Origin: Alphaproteobacteria bacterium
GTDB lineage: Bacteria; Pseudomonadota; Alphaproteobacteria; UBA8366; Aestuariispiraceae
NCBI GenBank assembly: GCA_030065235.1
Contig: JASJDC010000002.1
Location: forward strand, 768,001 to 832,000
Length of the DNA: 64,000 bases
Direction: 5' to 3'
This document shows positions 8,745 to 17,135 of the stretch, one piece after another; position 1 is the stretch's first letter; every line of letters begins with the position of its first letter. The notes under the pieces were generated by a model. That model made no database searches. It saw only the letters and a list, made by a program, of their open reading frames with translations, and was not told the DNA's origin. The position numbers and the translations under genes are program-made.

Positions 8745-9065
8745 ATGGAAAAGCTGCCGACATTCCCGAAAAAGCGTCTCTCGATCATCATCGAGGCGCC
8801 GTTCCTCAACCGTCTGCTGACCCTGTTGGATGACTTGGATGCGCCTGGCTACACGGTGCTGCCCGCCCTGGCCGGGCGCGGCAGGAGCGGGTCGTGGCGG
8901 CGCGACGCGCTGTCGTCCGACGCCGGCCGGATGGTTCAGGTCCTGATCGTGCTTGATGAAGAGCGCGTGCCGGAAATCCTGCGCGCGGTGCGCGGCGTGG
9001 TGGAGCGCCAGATGGGGATCGTCTCGCTGTCCGATGTCGAGGTCCTGCGGCCCGAGCATTTTTGA
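8745..9065 (+). CDS. PII-like signalling protein, SbtB-type partner of the SbtA-like permease
   Basis: 106 residues, the length of the GlnB/SbtB fold. The ferredoxin-like pattern shows as KRLSIIIEAPFLNRLLTLLD, a loop rich in Gly/Arg/Ser (LAGRGRSGSWRRD) in place of a canonical T-loop, then VQVLIVLDEERVPEILRAVR and GIVSLSDVEVL. SbtB proteins bind adenine nucleotides and plug SbtA from the cytoplasmic side. Position directly after the permease, on the same strand with a 25-bp gap, supports that role. No uridylylation-type tyrosine loop of GlnB is seen, so this is not the nitrogen PII. Confidence 0.8.
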   Translation: MEKLPTFPKKRLSIIIEAPFLNRLLTLLDDLDAPGYTVLPALAGRGRSGSWRRDALSSDAGRMVQVLIVLDEERVPEILRAVRGVVERQMGIVSLSDVEVLRPEHF

Positions 9066-9104
9066 GCGTTTGTCAGGGACTCGGGACAATGAGCAGATTT
9101 CTCT

Positions 9105-9132
9105 TTGCGCTGGACTGGCGCGGGTCTAGAAC
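9105..9132 (+). promoter_or_regulatory. candidate promoter of the adenosine deaminase gene
   Basis: TTGCGC at 9105-9110, a 16-bp spacer and TAGAAC at 9127-9132, 40 bp upstream of the deaminase start. The A/G-rich stretch between (AAGAAGAAGAAAAAGAGAG) includes its ribosome-binding region. Confidence 0.35.
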
Positions 9133-9172
9133 ACGCGCCACATCATAAGAAGAAGAAAAAGAGAGCAGCGCC

Positions 9173-10183
9173 ATGCCGATGTTTGAGGCGCAGGAAACCT
9201 GGCGGAACTTCCCCAAGGTCGAACTGCATGTCCATATCGATTGTTCCCTGAGTTATCGCGCGGTGCGTGATCTGTCGCCCGGCACAAGGCTAGCTGATTG
9301 GCGCAATACGTTCATCGGGCCGACACGCTGTGAGGACCTGGTTGAGTTTCTGGTCTGCGTCGATCCGGCGATCGCCCTGATGCAGACGAAACAAGCGGTG
9401 GCGCTGGCGGTCGACGATATGGTCGATCAGTTGGCCGCCGACAATGTGCGTTATGCGGAGCTGCGTTTCGCCCCCTTGCTGCACACGCGCGAAGGCTTGG
9501 CCCCGGAACTGGTGGTCGAAACCGCGCTGGAGGCGATGCATAAGGCCGCCGAGCGGGACGGGATCACCTGCCGCATGATCCTCTGCACCTTGCGGCACTA
9601 TACCGAGGCGGAGACGCTTCTGACCGCCGACCTGGCCTTGCGCTACGCCGATCAGGGCGTGGTCGCAATGGATCTGGCCGCTGACGAGAACAGCCACCCG
9701 CTGGACGCGCATATAGCCGGTTACGCCAAACTGCGGGCCGAAGGCTTGGACGTGATCGCCCATGCTGGCGAGGCCAAAGGCGCGGACAGCGTTCATGAGA
9801 CGTTGGAGAAGCTTGGCGTCAGCCGAATCGGTCACGGCGTGCGCAGCATCGAGGACCCGGCGGTGGTCGATATGCTTGGCGAGCGCGGCGTGCATCTGGA
9901 GGTCTGTCCGACCTCAAATATCCAAACCGCCGTCTTCGCTGATTTCGCGGACCATTCGGTGCAGGCGCTGCGCGACGCCGGACTGTCGATCGGGATCAAC
10001 ACCGATGGGCGCACCGTGACCAATACGACGCTCTCGGCGGAGTATCTGGCGCTCGAACGCACTTTCGGTTGGGGCCGAGAGGCGTTTCGCGACGCCAATC
10101 TGGCCGCTCTGGCCGCCAGTTTCGCGCCGGCCGAGGTCAAGGACGCCCTGGCGCGCGAGATCCGCACCGCCTATTCGGCCTAG
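9173..10183 (+). CDS. adenosine deaminase family protein
   Basis: 336 residues of the metal-dependent amidohydrolase barrel. Metal and catalytic motifs are in order: HVHID (residues 20-24), HAGE (about 197-200, with the catalytic Glu), IGHG (about 222-225), CPTSN and NTDGR (about 281-285). The usual reaction is adenosine to inosine and ammonia. Two positions differ from classical enzymes: IDCSLSY replaces the usual LDGS/LDGA, and the second Asp of the TDD motif, which contacts the purine, is Gly here. Such changes occur in subfamilies with altered substrate preference, so an aminopurine derivative other than adenosine is possible. Confidence 0.85.
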   Translation: MPMFEAQETWRNFPKVELHVHIDCSLSYRAVRDLSPGTRLADWRNTFIGPTRCEDLVEFLVCVDPAIALMQTKQAVALAVDDMVDQLAADNVRYAELRFAPLLHTREGLAPELVVETALEAMHKAAERDGITCRMILCTLRHYTEAETLLTADLALRYADQGVVAMDLAADENSHPLDAHIAGYAKLRAEGLDVIAHAGEAKGADSVHETLEKLGVSRIGHGVRSIEDPAVVDMLGERGVHLEVCPTSNIQTAVFADFADHSVQALRDAGLSIGINTDGRTVTNTTLSAEYLALERTFGWGREAFRDANLAALAASFAPAEVKDALAREIRTAYSA

Positions 10184-10310
10184 CCGCGCCGCCTTTGGGA
10201 TGGACCCGACTGCTTTGGGCGAATCCGTCTAGCCTAAAGAGTGACAATCCGCCTTTATGGACGAGGCGGGACCGCGCCGTTACCTCTTAAAATCGCTCAG
10301 GCTAACCCTT

Positions 10311-10330
10311 TGTCTTTTCACGGAAAGACA
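10311..10330. promoter_or_regulatory. inverted repeat in the leader region of the glutamate dehydrogenase gene
   Basis: TGTCTTT (10311-10317) and AAAGACA (10324-10330) form a 7-bp perfect inverted repeat with a 6-nt loop, about 150 bp upstream of the gdh start, in the otherwise empty 298-bp gap 10184-10481. It could be an operator or an RNA hairpin. No T-run follows, so a terminator is unlikely. Confidence 0.35.
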
Positions 10331-10481
10331 CTAATGTCCCTGCATAAAGAAAGACTAAACCGCCGCCCCGGTCGAAAGGCCCCGCCGGAGGCGACGGATG
10401 CGGGATGGGGACCTGGACGAAGGCCCGACGGCGCTGCGTGCGACAGGTCGCGACGGTCTCGGCAATCTTTGGGGAAGAGAG

Positions 10482-13400
10482 ATGGCGCCACGATCGGAAG
10501 CGCTTAAGCAGGACCTGCTTGAGAAGATTCACGGTCTCATCGAAAAGCGGCAGAGCGGCGACAAGGCGGTCTGCGCGCGGAATTTCGTCGATCATTTCTA
10601 CCGTTACGCCCCGGTCCACGACATGGCGGAGCTGGAGATCGAAGATCTTTACGGCGCCGCGATCTCGATGTGGAACTACGGGCGGAAACGCGCGCCCGGC
10701 GAAGCCAAGATTCGGGTCTACAATCCGCGCTTCGAAGAGCATGGCTGGCACTCCACCCACACGGTCATCGAGATCGTCAATGACGACATGCCTTTCCTGG
10801 TCGACAGCGTCACCATGGAGTTGGCGCGCCAGGACACCACCGTGCATCTCGTCATCCATCCGGTCTTCGGCGTCGAACGGGACGCGGCCGGCGCCGCCGT
10901 CGATTTCCCGTTGGCGGCGAAACGACCGAAGGACCTACCGAACGAAAGTTTCATGCATGTCGAAATCGACGAGGAGACCTCCGCCGAGGCTCTCGCCGAA
11001 ATTGAGGCCGGCCTACGTCACGTCTTGCAGGATGTGCGCGCCTGCGTCGAGGATTGGCGGCCGATGCGGGCGCACGCCCAGGCGATCGCCAAGGACCTGA
11101 AAGTCTCGCCGCCGGTGCATATGGACAAAAAGGCGGTCGCCGAAATGGCCGCTTTCGTCCAGTGGCTGCATGACGACCATTTCACCTTCATGGGGTATCG
11201 CGAAGCCGCCTATAAGGGATCGGGCGCCACGGCGAAGATGCAAATGATTGAAGGCGCTGGGCTCGGCGTCTTGCGCGACCCGGCGCGCGCTGTCTTCGAA
11301 GGGCTGCGCGATCTCGGCAAATCACCGCCGGCGGTTCAGGAGGCGATGCTGCAGCCCGAATTGATCCGGGTGACCAAGGCCAACAACCGCTCGACCGTGC
11401 ATCGCCGCGTCCATATGGACACGATCGCCGTCCGAAAATTCAACGCCAAGGGCAAGCCGATTGGCGAGCATCTCTTCGTCGGCCTCTTGACTAGCAGCGC
11501 CTATAACCAGAGTCCGCGCGAAATTCCCTTCCTGCGGCGCAAGGTGGACGCCGTGATGACCCGCTCCGGCCACCGGCCTCACAGCCATAGCGGCAAAGCG
11601 CTGACCCACATTCTCGAGACCTATCCGCGCGACGAGCTGTTCCAGATCGACGAGGCGCTGCTGTCGGAAATCGCCGCGGGCATCCACAATCTTCAGGAGC
11701 GCGCCCGTATCTCGGTCTTCCTGCGCCCGGACATGTTCCAACGCTATATTTCGGCGATCGTATATGTGCCGCGCGACCGTTTCTCCTCCAGCCTGCGCGA
11801 AAGGCTGGGCGAGATCCTGGCCAAGAGCTTCGCCGGGGCGATCGCCGCCTACTATACCTTTATGACCGACGAGGTCCTGAGCCGCGTCCTGTTCATCGTG
11901 AAGACGACGCCTGGCGCGGTGCCCGCTTATGACCAGCGCCAGATCGAGGCGCGTTTGCGCGACGCCGGCCGGACTTGGGCCGACAAGCTGCGCCAAGCCT
12001 TGGTCGAGAGTTTGGGCGAGGAACGCGGCCTCGACCTGTTCCGCCGCTATAAGGGCGCGTTTCCTGTCTCCTATTGCGACCGGTTCAACGTGCAGACCGC
12101 GCTGTTCGACATCAACCAGATCGAGGCGGCGCGAAAAGACGGCCAGATCCGGGTCAACCTCTATCACCCGATCGAAGCGGAGCCGCATCAACTGCGCTTC
12201 AAACTGTATCATGTCGGCGGGCCTGTGGTGCTCTCCACCGTCATGCCGATGATGGAGAATATGGGCGTGAAGGTCATGGAGGAGCAACCCTTCCAAGTCA
12301 CACCGTCCGACGAGGCAGACGGCGGGACCGGGTCCGCGGGGTCCGTCTATATCCATGATTTCGGCCTAGAGACCCTGGACGGGCGCGGCGTGGATCCGAC
12401 CGTCGTGCGCGAACCGTTTCACGAGAGCTTCGCGCGGACTTGGACTGGCGAGATCGAAAATGACGGGTTCAACCAACTGGTGCTGTTCGGCGGTCTGTCC
12501 TGGCAGGATGTCGTGGTGCTGCGCGCCTATTCGAAATATCTGCGCCAGGCCTCGATCCCTTTCAGCCAGGACTATATGGAGCAGACCCTTTCCAAGAACG
12601 CTGGTCTGACCCGATCGCTCGCCGCCCTGTTCCGCACCCGGTTCGACCCGGATTTCGAAGGCGACCGGGACGGCCGGGAGGGCGAGATCACCGCCGAGAT
12701 CGAGGCCGCCTTGGACGCGGTCGATAATCTGGACGAAGACCGGATCATCCGGCGCTTCCTGAATATCGTTCAATCGACGTTGCGGACCAATTTCTACCAG
12801 CTCGACGCGGACGGTTGCGCGAAGCCGGCTCTGTCGCTGAAATTCGACGCCCGCAATATCGACGAGCTGCCGCAACCGGCGCCCTTGCGCGAGATTTTCG
12901 TCTATGCGCCGCGCTTCGAAGCCGTGCATCTGCGTTTCGGCATGGTCGCGCGCGGCGGCTTGCGCTGGTCGGACCGGCGCGAGGATTTCCGGACCGAGGT
13001 GCTGGGCTTGGTCAAGGCGCAGCAGGTCAAGAACGCCGTGATCGTGCCGGTCGGGTCGAAGGGCGGTTTTGTGCTCAAACGCCCGCCGCCGATGAGCGAC
13101 CGCGCCGCCTTCATGGAAGAGGGCGTCGCCTGCTACAAGACCTTCATCGGCAGCATGTTGGACATCACCGACAACCTGTCAGGCGACGAGATCATCGCGC
13201 CTAAGCGGGTGGTCGCCAAGGATGCGGCCGACCCCTATCTTGTGGTCGCGGCGGATAAGGGCACGGCGACATTCTCCGACTACGCCAACGCGGTGTCGGT
13301 TCAGCGTTGTCATTGGTTGGGCGACGCCTTCGCTTCCGGCGGGTCGGCCGGATACGATCACAAGAAAATGGGAATTACTGCCCGCGGCGCCTGGGAATCG

Positions 13401-15332
13401 GTGAAGCGCCACTTCCGGGAGATGGGTGTCAATACCCAGTCAGAGGATTTTACTGTGGTCGGCGTCGGCGATATGGGCGGCGACGTCTTCGGCAACGGCA
13501 TGCTGCTAAGCGAGCATATAAGGCTGGTTGCGGCCTTCAATCATCTGCATATCTTCGTTGATCCAAATCCTGACGCAGCCAAGAGTTTCGCCGAACGCAA
13601 GCGGCTGTTCGATGCGGTCAAGGGTTGGGGCGACTATGATCAATCCCTGCTATCCAAGGGCGGCGCGATTTTCGAGCGCAAACAGAAGTCGCTGCCCCTG
13701 TCGCCGGAGATCCAGAAGATCACAGGCCTGACCGAGGACGCGGTGGCGCCCACGGTGCTGATCAACGCGCTGTTGAAGGCGCAGGTCGATTTGCTCTGGT
13801 TCGGCGGCATCGGCACTTATGTGAAACACAGCGACGAGAGCCACGCCGAGGCGGGGGATCGCGCCAATGATGCGGTGCGCGTCAATGGCGATGAGCTGGG
13901 CTGCAAGGTTTTGGGCGAGGGCGCCAATCTGGGCATCACCCAGCGCGGCCGGATCGAGTTCGCTTCTCGCGGCGGGCGCTGCAACACGGACGCGATCGAC
14001 AATTCCGCCGGGGTCGATTGCTCGGATCATGAGGTGAATATCAAGATCCTGCTTGGCGATGTCGTCGCCCGCGGCGATATGACGGAAAAGCAGCGCAACA
14101 AGTTGCTCGAGCAGATGACCGATGCGGTCGCCGAGCATGTCCTGCGCGACAATTACCAGCAGACTCAATCGATCTCGGTGACCGAGAGCCGGGCGTCCGG
14201 CGTGCTCGACCGCCACCAAAGGCTGATGCGGGCGATGGAGCGCGGCGGCGCCTTGGATCGCGCGCTGGAATTCCTGCCGGACGACGAGGAAATCGCCGAC
14301 CGACTTCAGGCGCGTAAAGGTCTGACCAGGCCGGAGCTGTCCGTGTTGCTGGCCTACGCCAAGAACATCAGCTACCAGGAACTGCTGGACAGCGACTTGC
14401 CGGACGACCCGCAACTGTCGATCGATCTGGAGCGCTATTTCCCGCCGGTCTTGATCAAGAGGTTCCCCGACAGCGTCGCCAATCATCGGCTTCGGCGCGA
14501 GATCATCGCGACCTCGGTCACCAACTCGATGATCAACCGGACCGGTCCCAGCTTCGTCAATGAGTTGAAGATCAGGACCGGCCTGTCCGCGCCCGATATC
14601 GCGCGGGCCTATACGATCGTCCGCGAGGTTTTCGATCTGCGCGCCCTGTGGGCCCGGATCGAGGGGTTGGACAGCCAGGCGGACAGCGCGGCCCAGACCG
14701 CGATGCTGCATGAGACCAGCCGCACGATCGAACGGATGACCGAATGGTTCCTGCGCAATGGCGAACATCCGCTGGATATCGCCGGCAATGTGGAGACCTA
14801 TAAATGCGGCGTCGATATTCTCGCCCCGGCGTTGGGTGAAGTGCTGGGCGATCACGCGCATGCGGCGCTCGCCAAACGCAGCCAACGGTTCCGCGCCGAG
14901 GGCGTGCCCGACGATCTGGCCCGGGCGGTCGGCGAGCTGAAGGTGCTGTCCTCGGCCTGCGATGTGGTGCGGCTGGCCAACGCGACGTCGCAGCCGGTCA
15001 AGGATGTCGGCATCGTCTATTCCTCGCTAGGCGGGCGCTTTGGGCTCGACTGGCTGCGCTCCTCGGCCAACAAGATCCCGGCGGACACGCAATGGCATCG
15101 GATGGCGCTGGCGGCGATGATCGACGATCTATGGAGCCTGCAATCGGAGATCACAAGCCGAGTCCTGGCGGCGGGCGGCGCGCAGGCCGGCGCCGTCGAG
15201 GCCTGGACCGCGCGGCGGGCGGAGGCGGTCGAGCGGGTCGATCTGCTGCTCGGCGAGTTGCAGCAATTGCCGCAGCTCGATCTCGCCATGCTGGCGGTGG
15301 TCGGGCGGGAGTTGCGCACCCTGGTCGCTTGA
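10482..15332 (+). CDS. gdhB: NAD-dependent glutamate dehydrogenase, large (about 180 kDa) type
   Basis: 1616 residues from ATG 10482, which has GGGGAAGAGAG just upstream; an open frame begins earlier but has no ribosome-binding site. This is the very large oligomeric GDH (GDH_N/ACT-like regulatory N-terminal region, catalytic centre, helical C-terminal domain). The catalytic core is recognisable at about residues 820-870 (MVARGGLRWSDRREDFRTEV, then IVPVGSKGGFVLK), followed by GDMGGDVFGNGML and FGGIGTYVK of the dinucleotide-binding part. It converts glutamate to 2-oxoglutarate and ammonia and is usually catabolic. Kynureninase follows 46 bp downstream on the same strand. gdhB is the symbol used for this type in several proteobacteria. 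Confidence 0.96.
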   Translation: MAPRSEALKQDLLEKIHGLIEKRQSGDKAVCARNFVDHFYRYAPVHDMAELEIEDLYGAAISMWNYGRKRAPGEAKIRVYNPRFEEHGWHSTHTVIEIVNDDMPFLVDSVTMELARQDTTVHLVIHPVFGVERDAAGAAVDFPLAAKRPKDLPNESFMHVEIDEETSAEALAEIEAGLRHVLQDVRACVEDWRPMRAHAQAIAKDLKVSPPVHMDKKAVAEMAAFVQWLHDDHFTFMGYREAAYKGSGATAKMQMIEGAGLGVLRDPARAVFEGLRDLGKSPPAVQEAMLQPELIRVTKANNRSTVHRRVHMDTIAVRKFNAKGKPIGEHLFVGLLTSSAYNQSPREIPFLRRKVDAVMTRSGHRPHSHSGKALTHILETYPRDELFQIDEALLSEIAAGIHNLQERARISVFLRPDMFQRYISAIVYVPRDRFSSSLRERLGEILAKSFAGAIAAYYTFMTDEVLSRVLFIVKTTPGAVPAYDQRQIEARLRDAGRTWADKLRQALVESLGEERGLDLFRRYKGAFPVSYCDRFNVQTALFDINQIEAARKDGQIRVNLYHPIEAEPHQLRFKLYHVGGPVVLSTVMPMMENMGVKVMEEQPFQVTPSDEADGGTGSAGSVYIHDFGLETLDGRGVDPTVVREPFHESFARTWTGEIENDGFNQLVLFGGLSWQDVVVLRAYSKYLRQASIPFSQDYMEQTLSKNAGLTRSLAALFRTRFDPDFEGDRDGREGEITAEIEAALDAVDNLDEDRIIRRFLNIVQSTLRTNFYQLDADGCAKPALSLKFDARNIDELPQPAPLREIFVYAPRFEAVHLRFGMVARGGLRWSDRREDFRTEVLGLVKAQQVKNAVIVPVGSKGGFVLKRPPPMSDRAAFMEEGVACYKTFIGSMLDITDNLSGDEIIAPKRVVAKDAADPYLVVAADKGTATFSDYANAVSVQRCHWLGDAFASGGSAGYDHKKMGITARGAWESVKRHFREMGVNTQSEDFTVVGVGDMGGDVFGNGMLLSEHIRLVAAFNHLHIFVDPNPDAAKSFAERKRLFDAVKGWGDYDQSLLSKGGAIFERKQKSLPLSPEIQKITGLTEDAVAPTVLINALLKAQVDLLWFGGIGTYVKHSDESHAEAGDRANDAVRVNGDELGCKVLGEGANLGITQRGRIEFASRGGRCNTDAIDNSAGVDCSDHEVNIKILLGDVVARGDMTEKQRNKLLEQMTDAVAEHVLRDNYQQTQSISVTESRASGVLDRHQRLMRAMERGGALDRALEFLPDDEEIADRLQARKGLTRPELSVLLAYAKNISYQELLDSDLPDDPQLSIDLERYFPPVLIKRFPDSVANHRLRREIIATSVTNSMINRTGPSFVNELKIRTGLSAPDIARAYTIVREVFDLRALWARIEGLDSQADSAAQTAMLHETSRTIERMTEWFLRNGEHPLDIAGNVETYKCGVDILAPALGEVLGDHAHAALAKRSQRFRAEGVPDDLARAVGELKVLSSACDVVRLANATSQPVKDVGIVYSSLGGRFGLDWLRSSANKIPADTQWHRMALAAMIDDLWSLQSEITSRVLAAGGAQAGAVEAWTARRAEAVERVDLLLGELQQLPQLDLAMLAVVGRELRTLVA

Positions 15333-15378
15333 GGCTTTGTCTTCTAGCCGACCGCATCGCCTGGAACCCGAGGATATC

Positions 15379-16623
15379 ATGACGGACCTGACCCGCGCCG
15401 ATTTGGAGGCGCGCGACCTAGCTGACCCCTTGCGGGCGTATCGCTCGTTCTTCGAATTGCGCGAGGGGCTGATTTATCTAGACGGCAACTCGCTGGGCGT
15501 CTTGCCGCATGGCGTGGCGGAGCGGGTGGCGGATGTGGTCTGCCGCGAATGGGGCTGCGACCTGATCACCAGTTGGAATAAGAATGACTGGATGGGTCTG
15601 GCGCCCCGGATCGGCGCGAAACTTGCGCGTCTGATCGGGGCCGCGCCTGGGGAAGTGATCGCCGCCGATTCCACCTCGATCAATATCTTCAAGCTTCTGA
15701 CCGCCGCCCTGAAATTACGGCCGAGCCGACGCGTGATCCTGTCGGAGAAAGGCAATTTCCCGACCGACCTCTATATGGCGCAGGGCCTTATCGACCTCCT
15801 AGGCGGGACGTATGAGCTGCGGTTGGTCGAGGACGGCGCCGATCTGTCTGGCGCGCTCGACCAGGATGTCGCGGTCGTGATGCTGACCCAGGTCGATTAC
15901 CGGACTGGCCGGATGCTTGACATGGCGGCGACCACCCAAGCGGCGCATCAGACGGGCGCGCTCGTGCTCTGGGATTTGGCGCATAGCGCCGGCGCCTTCC
16001 CGGTCGATCTGAACGGAAGCGATGCGGATTTCGCGGTCGGCTGCGGCTATAAATATCTCAATGGCGGGCCGGGCGCGGCCGCTTTTCTCTATGTGGCCGA
16101 GCGGCTGCAGGACGCCATAAATCCAGCCTTGAGCGGTTGGCTCGGGCATGAAGCGCCCTTCGCGTTTGACGGCGACTACCGGCCGGCGCCGGGGATCGCG
16201 CGGCATTTGGTGGGCACGCCGCCGGTGCTCAGCTTCGCCGCCTTCGATCAGGCGCTGTCGGTCTTCGACACGGTCGATATGGGCTTGGTGCGGGAGAAGT
16301 CGAAAGCGCTGAGCGACCTGTTCATCCAATTGGTCGAGAGCCGCTGCGCCGGCCACGGCCTGACCCTCGCCAGCCCGCGCGACGCCGCGCAACGCGGCAG
16401 CCAGGTCTCCTTTGGGTCCGACAACGGCTATCCGATCATGCAGGCCCTGATCGCCCAGGACGTGATCGGCGATTTCCGCGCCCCCAACCTGATGCGCTTC
16501 GGCTTCACCCCGCTCTATATCGGTTACGCCGATATCTGGGACGCGGTCGAACGGCTGCGGATCATCCTCGAGACCTGCGCTTGGGACACCGAAGCCTTCA
16601 AACAGCGCAGCGCGGTGACGTAG
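15379..16623 (+). CDS. kynU: kynureninase
   Basis: 414 residues from ATG 15379 with GAGGA upstream. PLP-dependent aminotransferase-like fold; DGNSLG (residues 35-40), the DSTSINIFKLL segment and WDLAHSAGAFPVDLN (about 197-211) are kynureninase hallmarks, and the PLP lysine is in GCGYKYLNGGPG (about residue 231). It cleaves L-kynurenine to anthranilate and L-alanine in tryptophan breakdown. The other kyn genes (kynA, kynB) are not in this window. It lies 46 bp after gdhB on the same strand, so co-expression as an amino acid catabolic unit is plausible. Confidence 0.95.
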   Translation: MTDLTRADLEARDLADPLRAYRSFFELREGLIYLDGNSLGVLPHGVAERVADVVCREWGCDLITSWNKNDWMGLAPRIGAKLARLIGAAPGEVIAADSTSINIFKLLTAALKLRPSRRVILSEKGNFPTDLYMAQGLIDLLGGTYELRLVEDGADLSGALDQDVAVVMLTQVDYRTGRMLDMAATTQAAHQTGALVLWDLAHSAGAFPVDLNGSDADFAVGCGYKYLNGGPGAAAFLYVAERLQDAINPALSGWLGHEAPFAFDGDYRPAPGIARHLVGTPPVLSFAAFDQALSVFDTVDMGLVREKSKALSDLFIQLVESRCAGHGLTLASPRDAAQRGSQVSFGSDNGYPIMQALIAQDVIGDFRAPNLMRFGFTPLYIGYADIWDAVERLRIILETCAWDTEAFKQRSAVT

Positions 16624-16641
16624 GCGGCCACCGACAAAACC

Positions 16642-16710
16642 GTCGCCCCGGACCTGATCCGGGGCCCATGGCGCCACCCGATGGACGCCGGCTCGGAGGC
16701 CGGCGTGACA
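16642..16710 (+). repeat. palindromic intergenic repeat, copy A
   Basis: 69-bp unit starting GTCGCCCCGGACCTGATCC. It has two palindromic arms, CCCCGG...CCGGGG and ACGCCGGC...GCCGGCGT, joined by a CCATGG-containing linker. It is about 90% identical to copy B (17051-17119), in the same orientation, and lies on the other side of parD. Related copies C and D are at 23.3-23.5 kb. It resembles REP-type or other dispersed palindromic units of alphaproteobacteria. Confidence 0.85.
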
Positions 16711-16782
16711 GTAAGGGCGGCGCGGCGACTGTTTGACAGTCTTTGGCAATATCCGTCATTGTCCCTGTGCAAGGAGGCGCCC

Positions 16783-17034
16783 ATGGCGACGATGAACGTA
16801 TCGCTGCCCGATCCGATGAAAGACTGGGTCGAGGGCCAGACCAAAGGCGGTCGCTACAGCAATGTCAGCGACTATATCCGCGACCTGATCCGCCGCGATC
16901 AAGACCGCCAGACCGCTATCACCGAACTGCAGTCGCTGGTCGATGAAGGCCTCGCCAGCGGCCCGCCGCGCCCTTTTGATAGGGACGCGTTCTTAGCCCG
17001 CATGCGGAAAGGCGATGACGCGACCCAAGCGTAG
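16783..17034 (+). CDS. parD: ParD-type antitoxin (ribbon-helix-helix), no toxin partner
   Basis: 83 residues from ATG 16783, preceded by a strong AAGGAGG at 16771-16777. The N-terminal MNVSLPDPMKDWVEGQ and YSNVSDYIRDLIRRDQ are the strand and helices of the ParD/CC2985 DNA-binding ribbon-helix-helix. The C-terminal part would wrap a ParE toxin. No ParE gene follows: the overlapping ATG at 17015 opens a frame of only ten codons and a palindromic repeat starts directly behind. The gene is bracketed by direct repeats A and B. It may be a solitary antitoxin left after toxin loss, able to repress its own promoter or to neutralise a related toxin elsewhere. Confidence 0.9.
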   Translation: MATMNVSLPDPMKDWVEGQTKGGRYSNVSDYIRDLIRRDQDRQTAITELQSLVDEGLASGPPRPFDRDAFLARMRKGDDATQA

Positions 17035-17047
17035 CACCCTTCGCTAA
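17015..17047 (+). pseudogene. possible start of a lost parE toxin gene
   Basis: ATG 17015 overlaps the end of parD in the +1 register, exactly where parE normally begins. It encodes only MTRPKRSTLR before TAA 17045-17047, and repeat B begins 4 bp later. The interpretation as a toxin remnant cut off by the repeat is inference: ten residues are too few for homology. Confidence 0.3.
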
Positions 17048-17050
17048 CGT

Positions 17051-17119
17051 GTCGCCCCGGACTTGATCCGGGGCCCATGGGGCCGCCCGATGGACGCCGG
17101 CTCGCGGGCCGGCGTGACG
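17051..17119 (+). repeat. palindromic intergenic repeat, copy B
   Basis: 69 bp starting GTCGCCCCGGACTTGATCC, same orientation and length as copy A with about 6-7 differences, including paired changes in the second arm's loop. It lies between parD and the convergent TPR gene, ending 17 bp from that gene's stop. Confidence 0.85.
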
Positions 17120-17135
17120 GCAAAGGAGGCTTTGA

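Noticed and set aside
9090-9149. 19-residue frame MSRFLFALDWRGSRTRATS upstream of adenosine deaminase
   Set aside because: No ribosome-binding site, and the candidate promoter lies within it.
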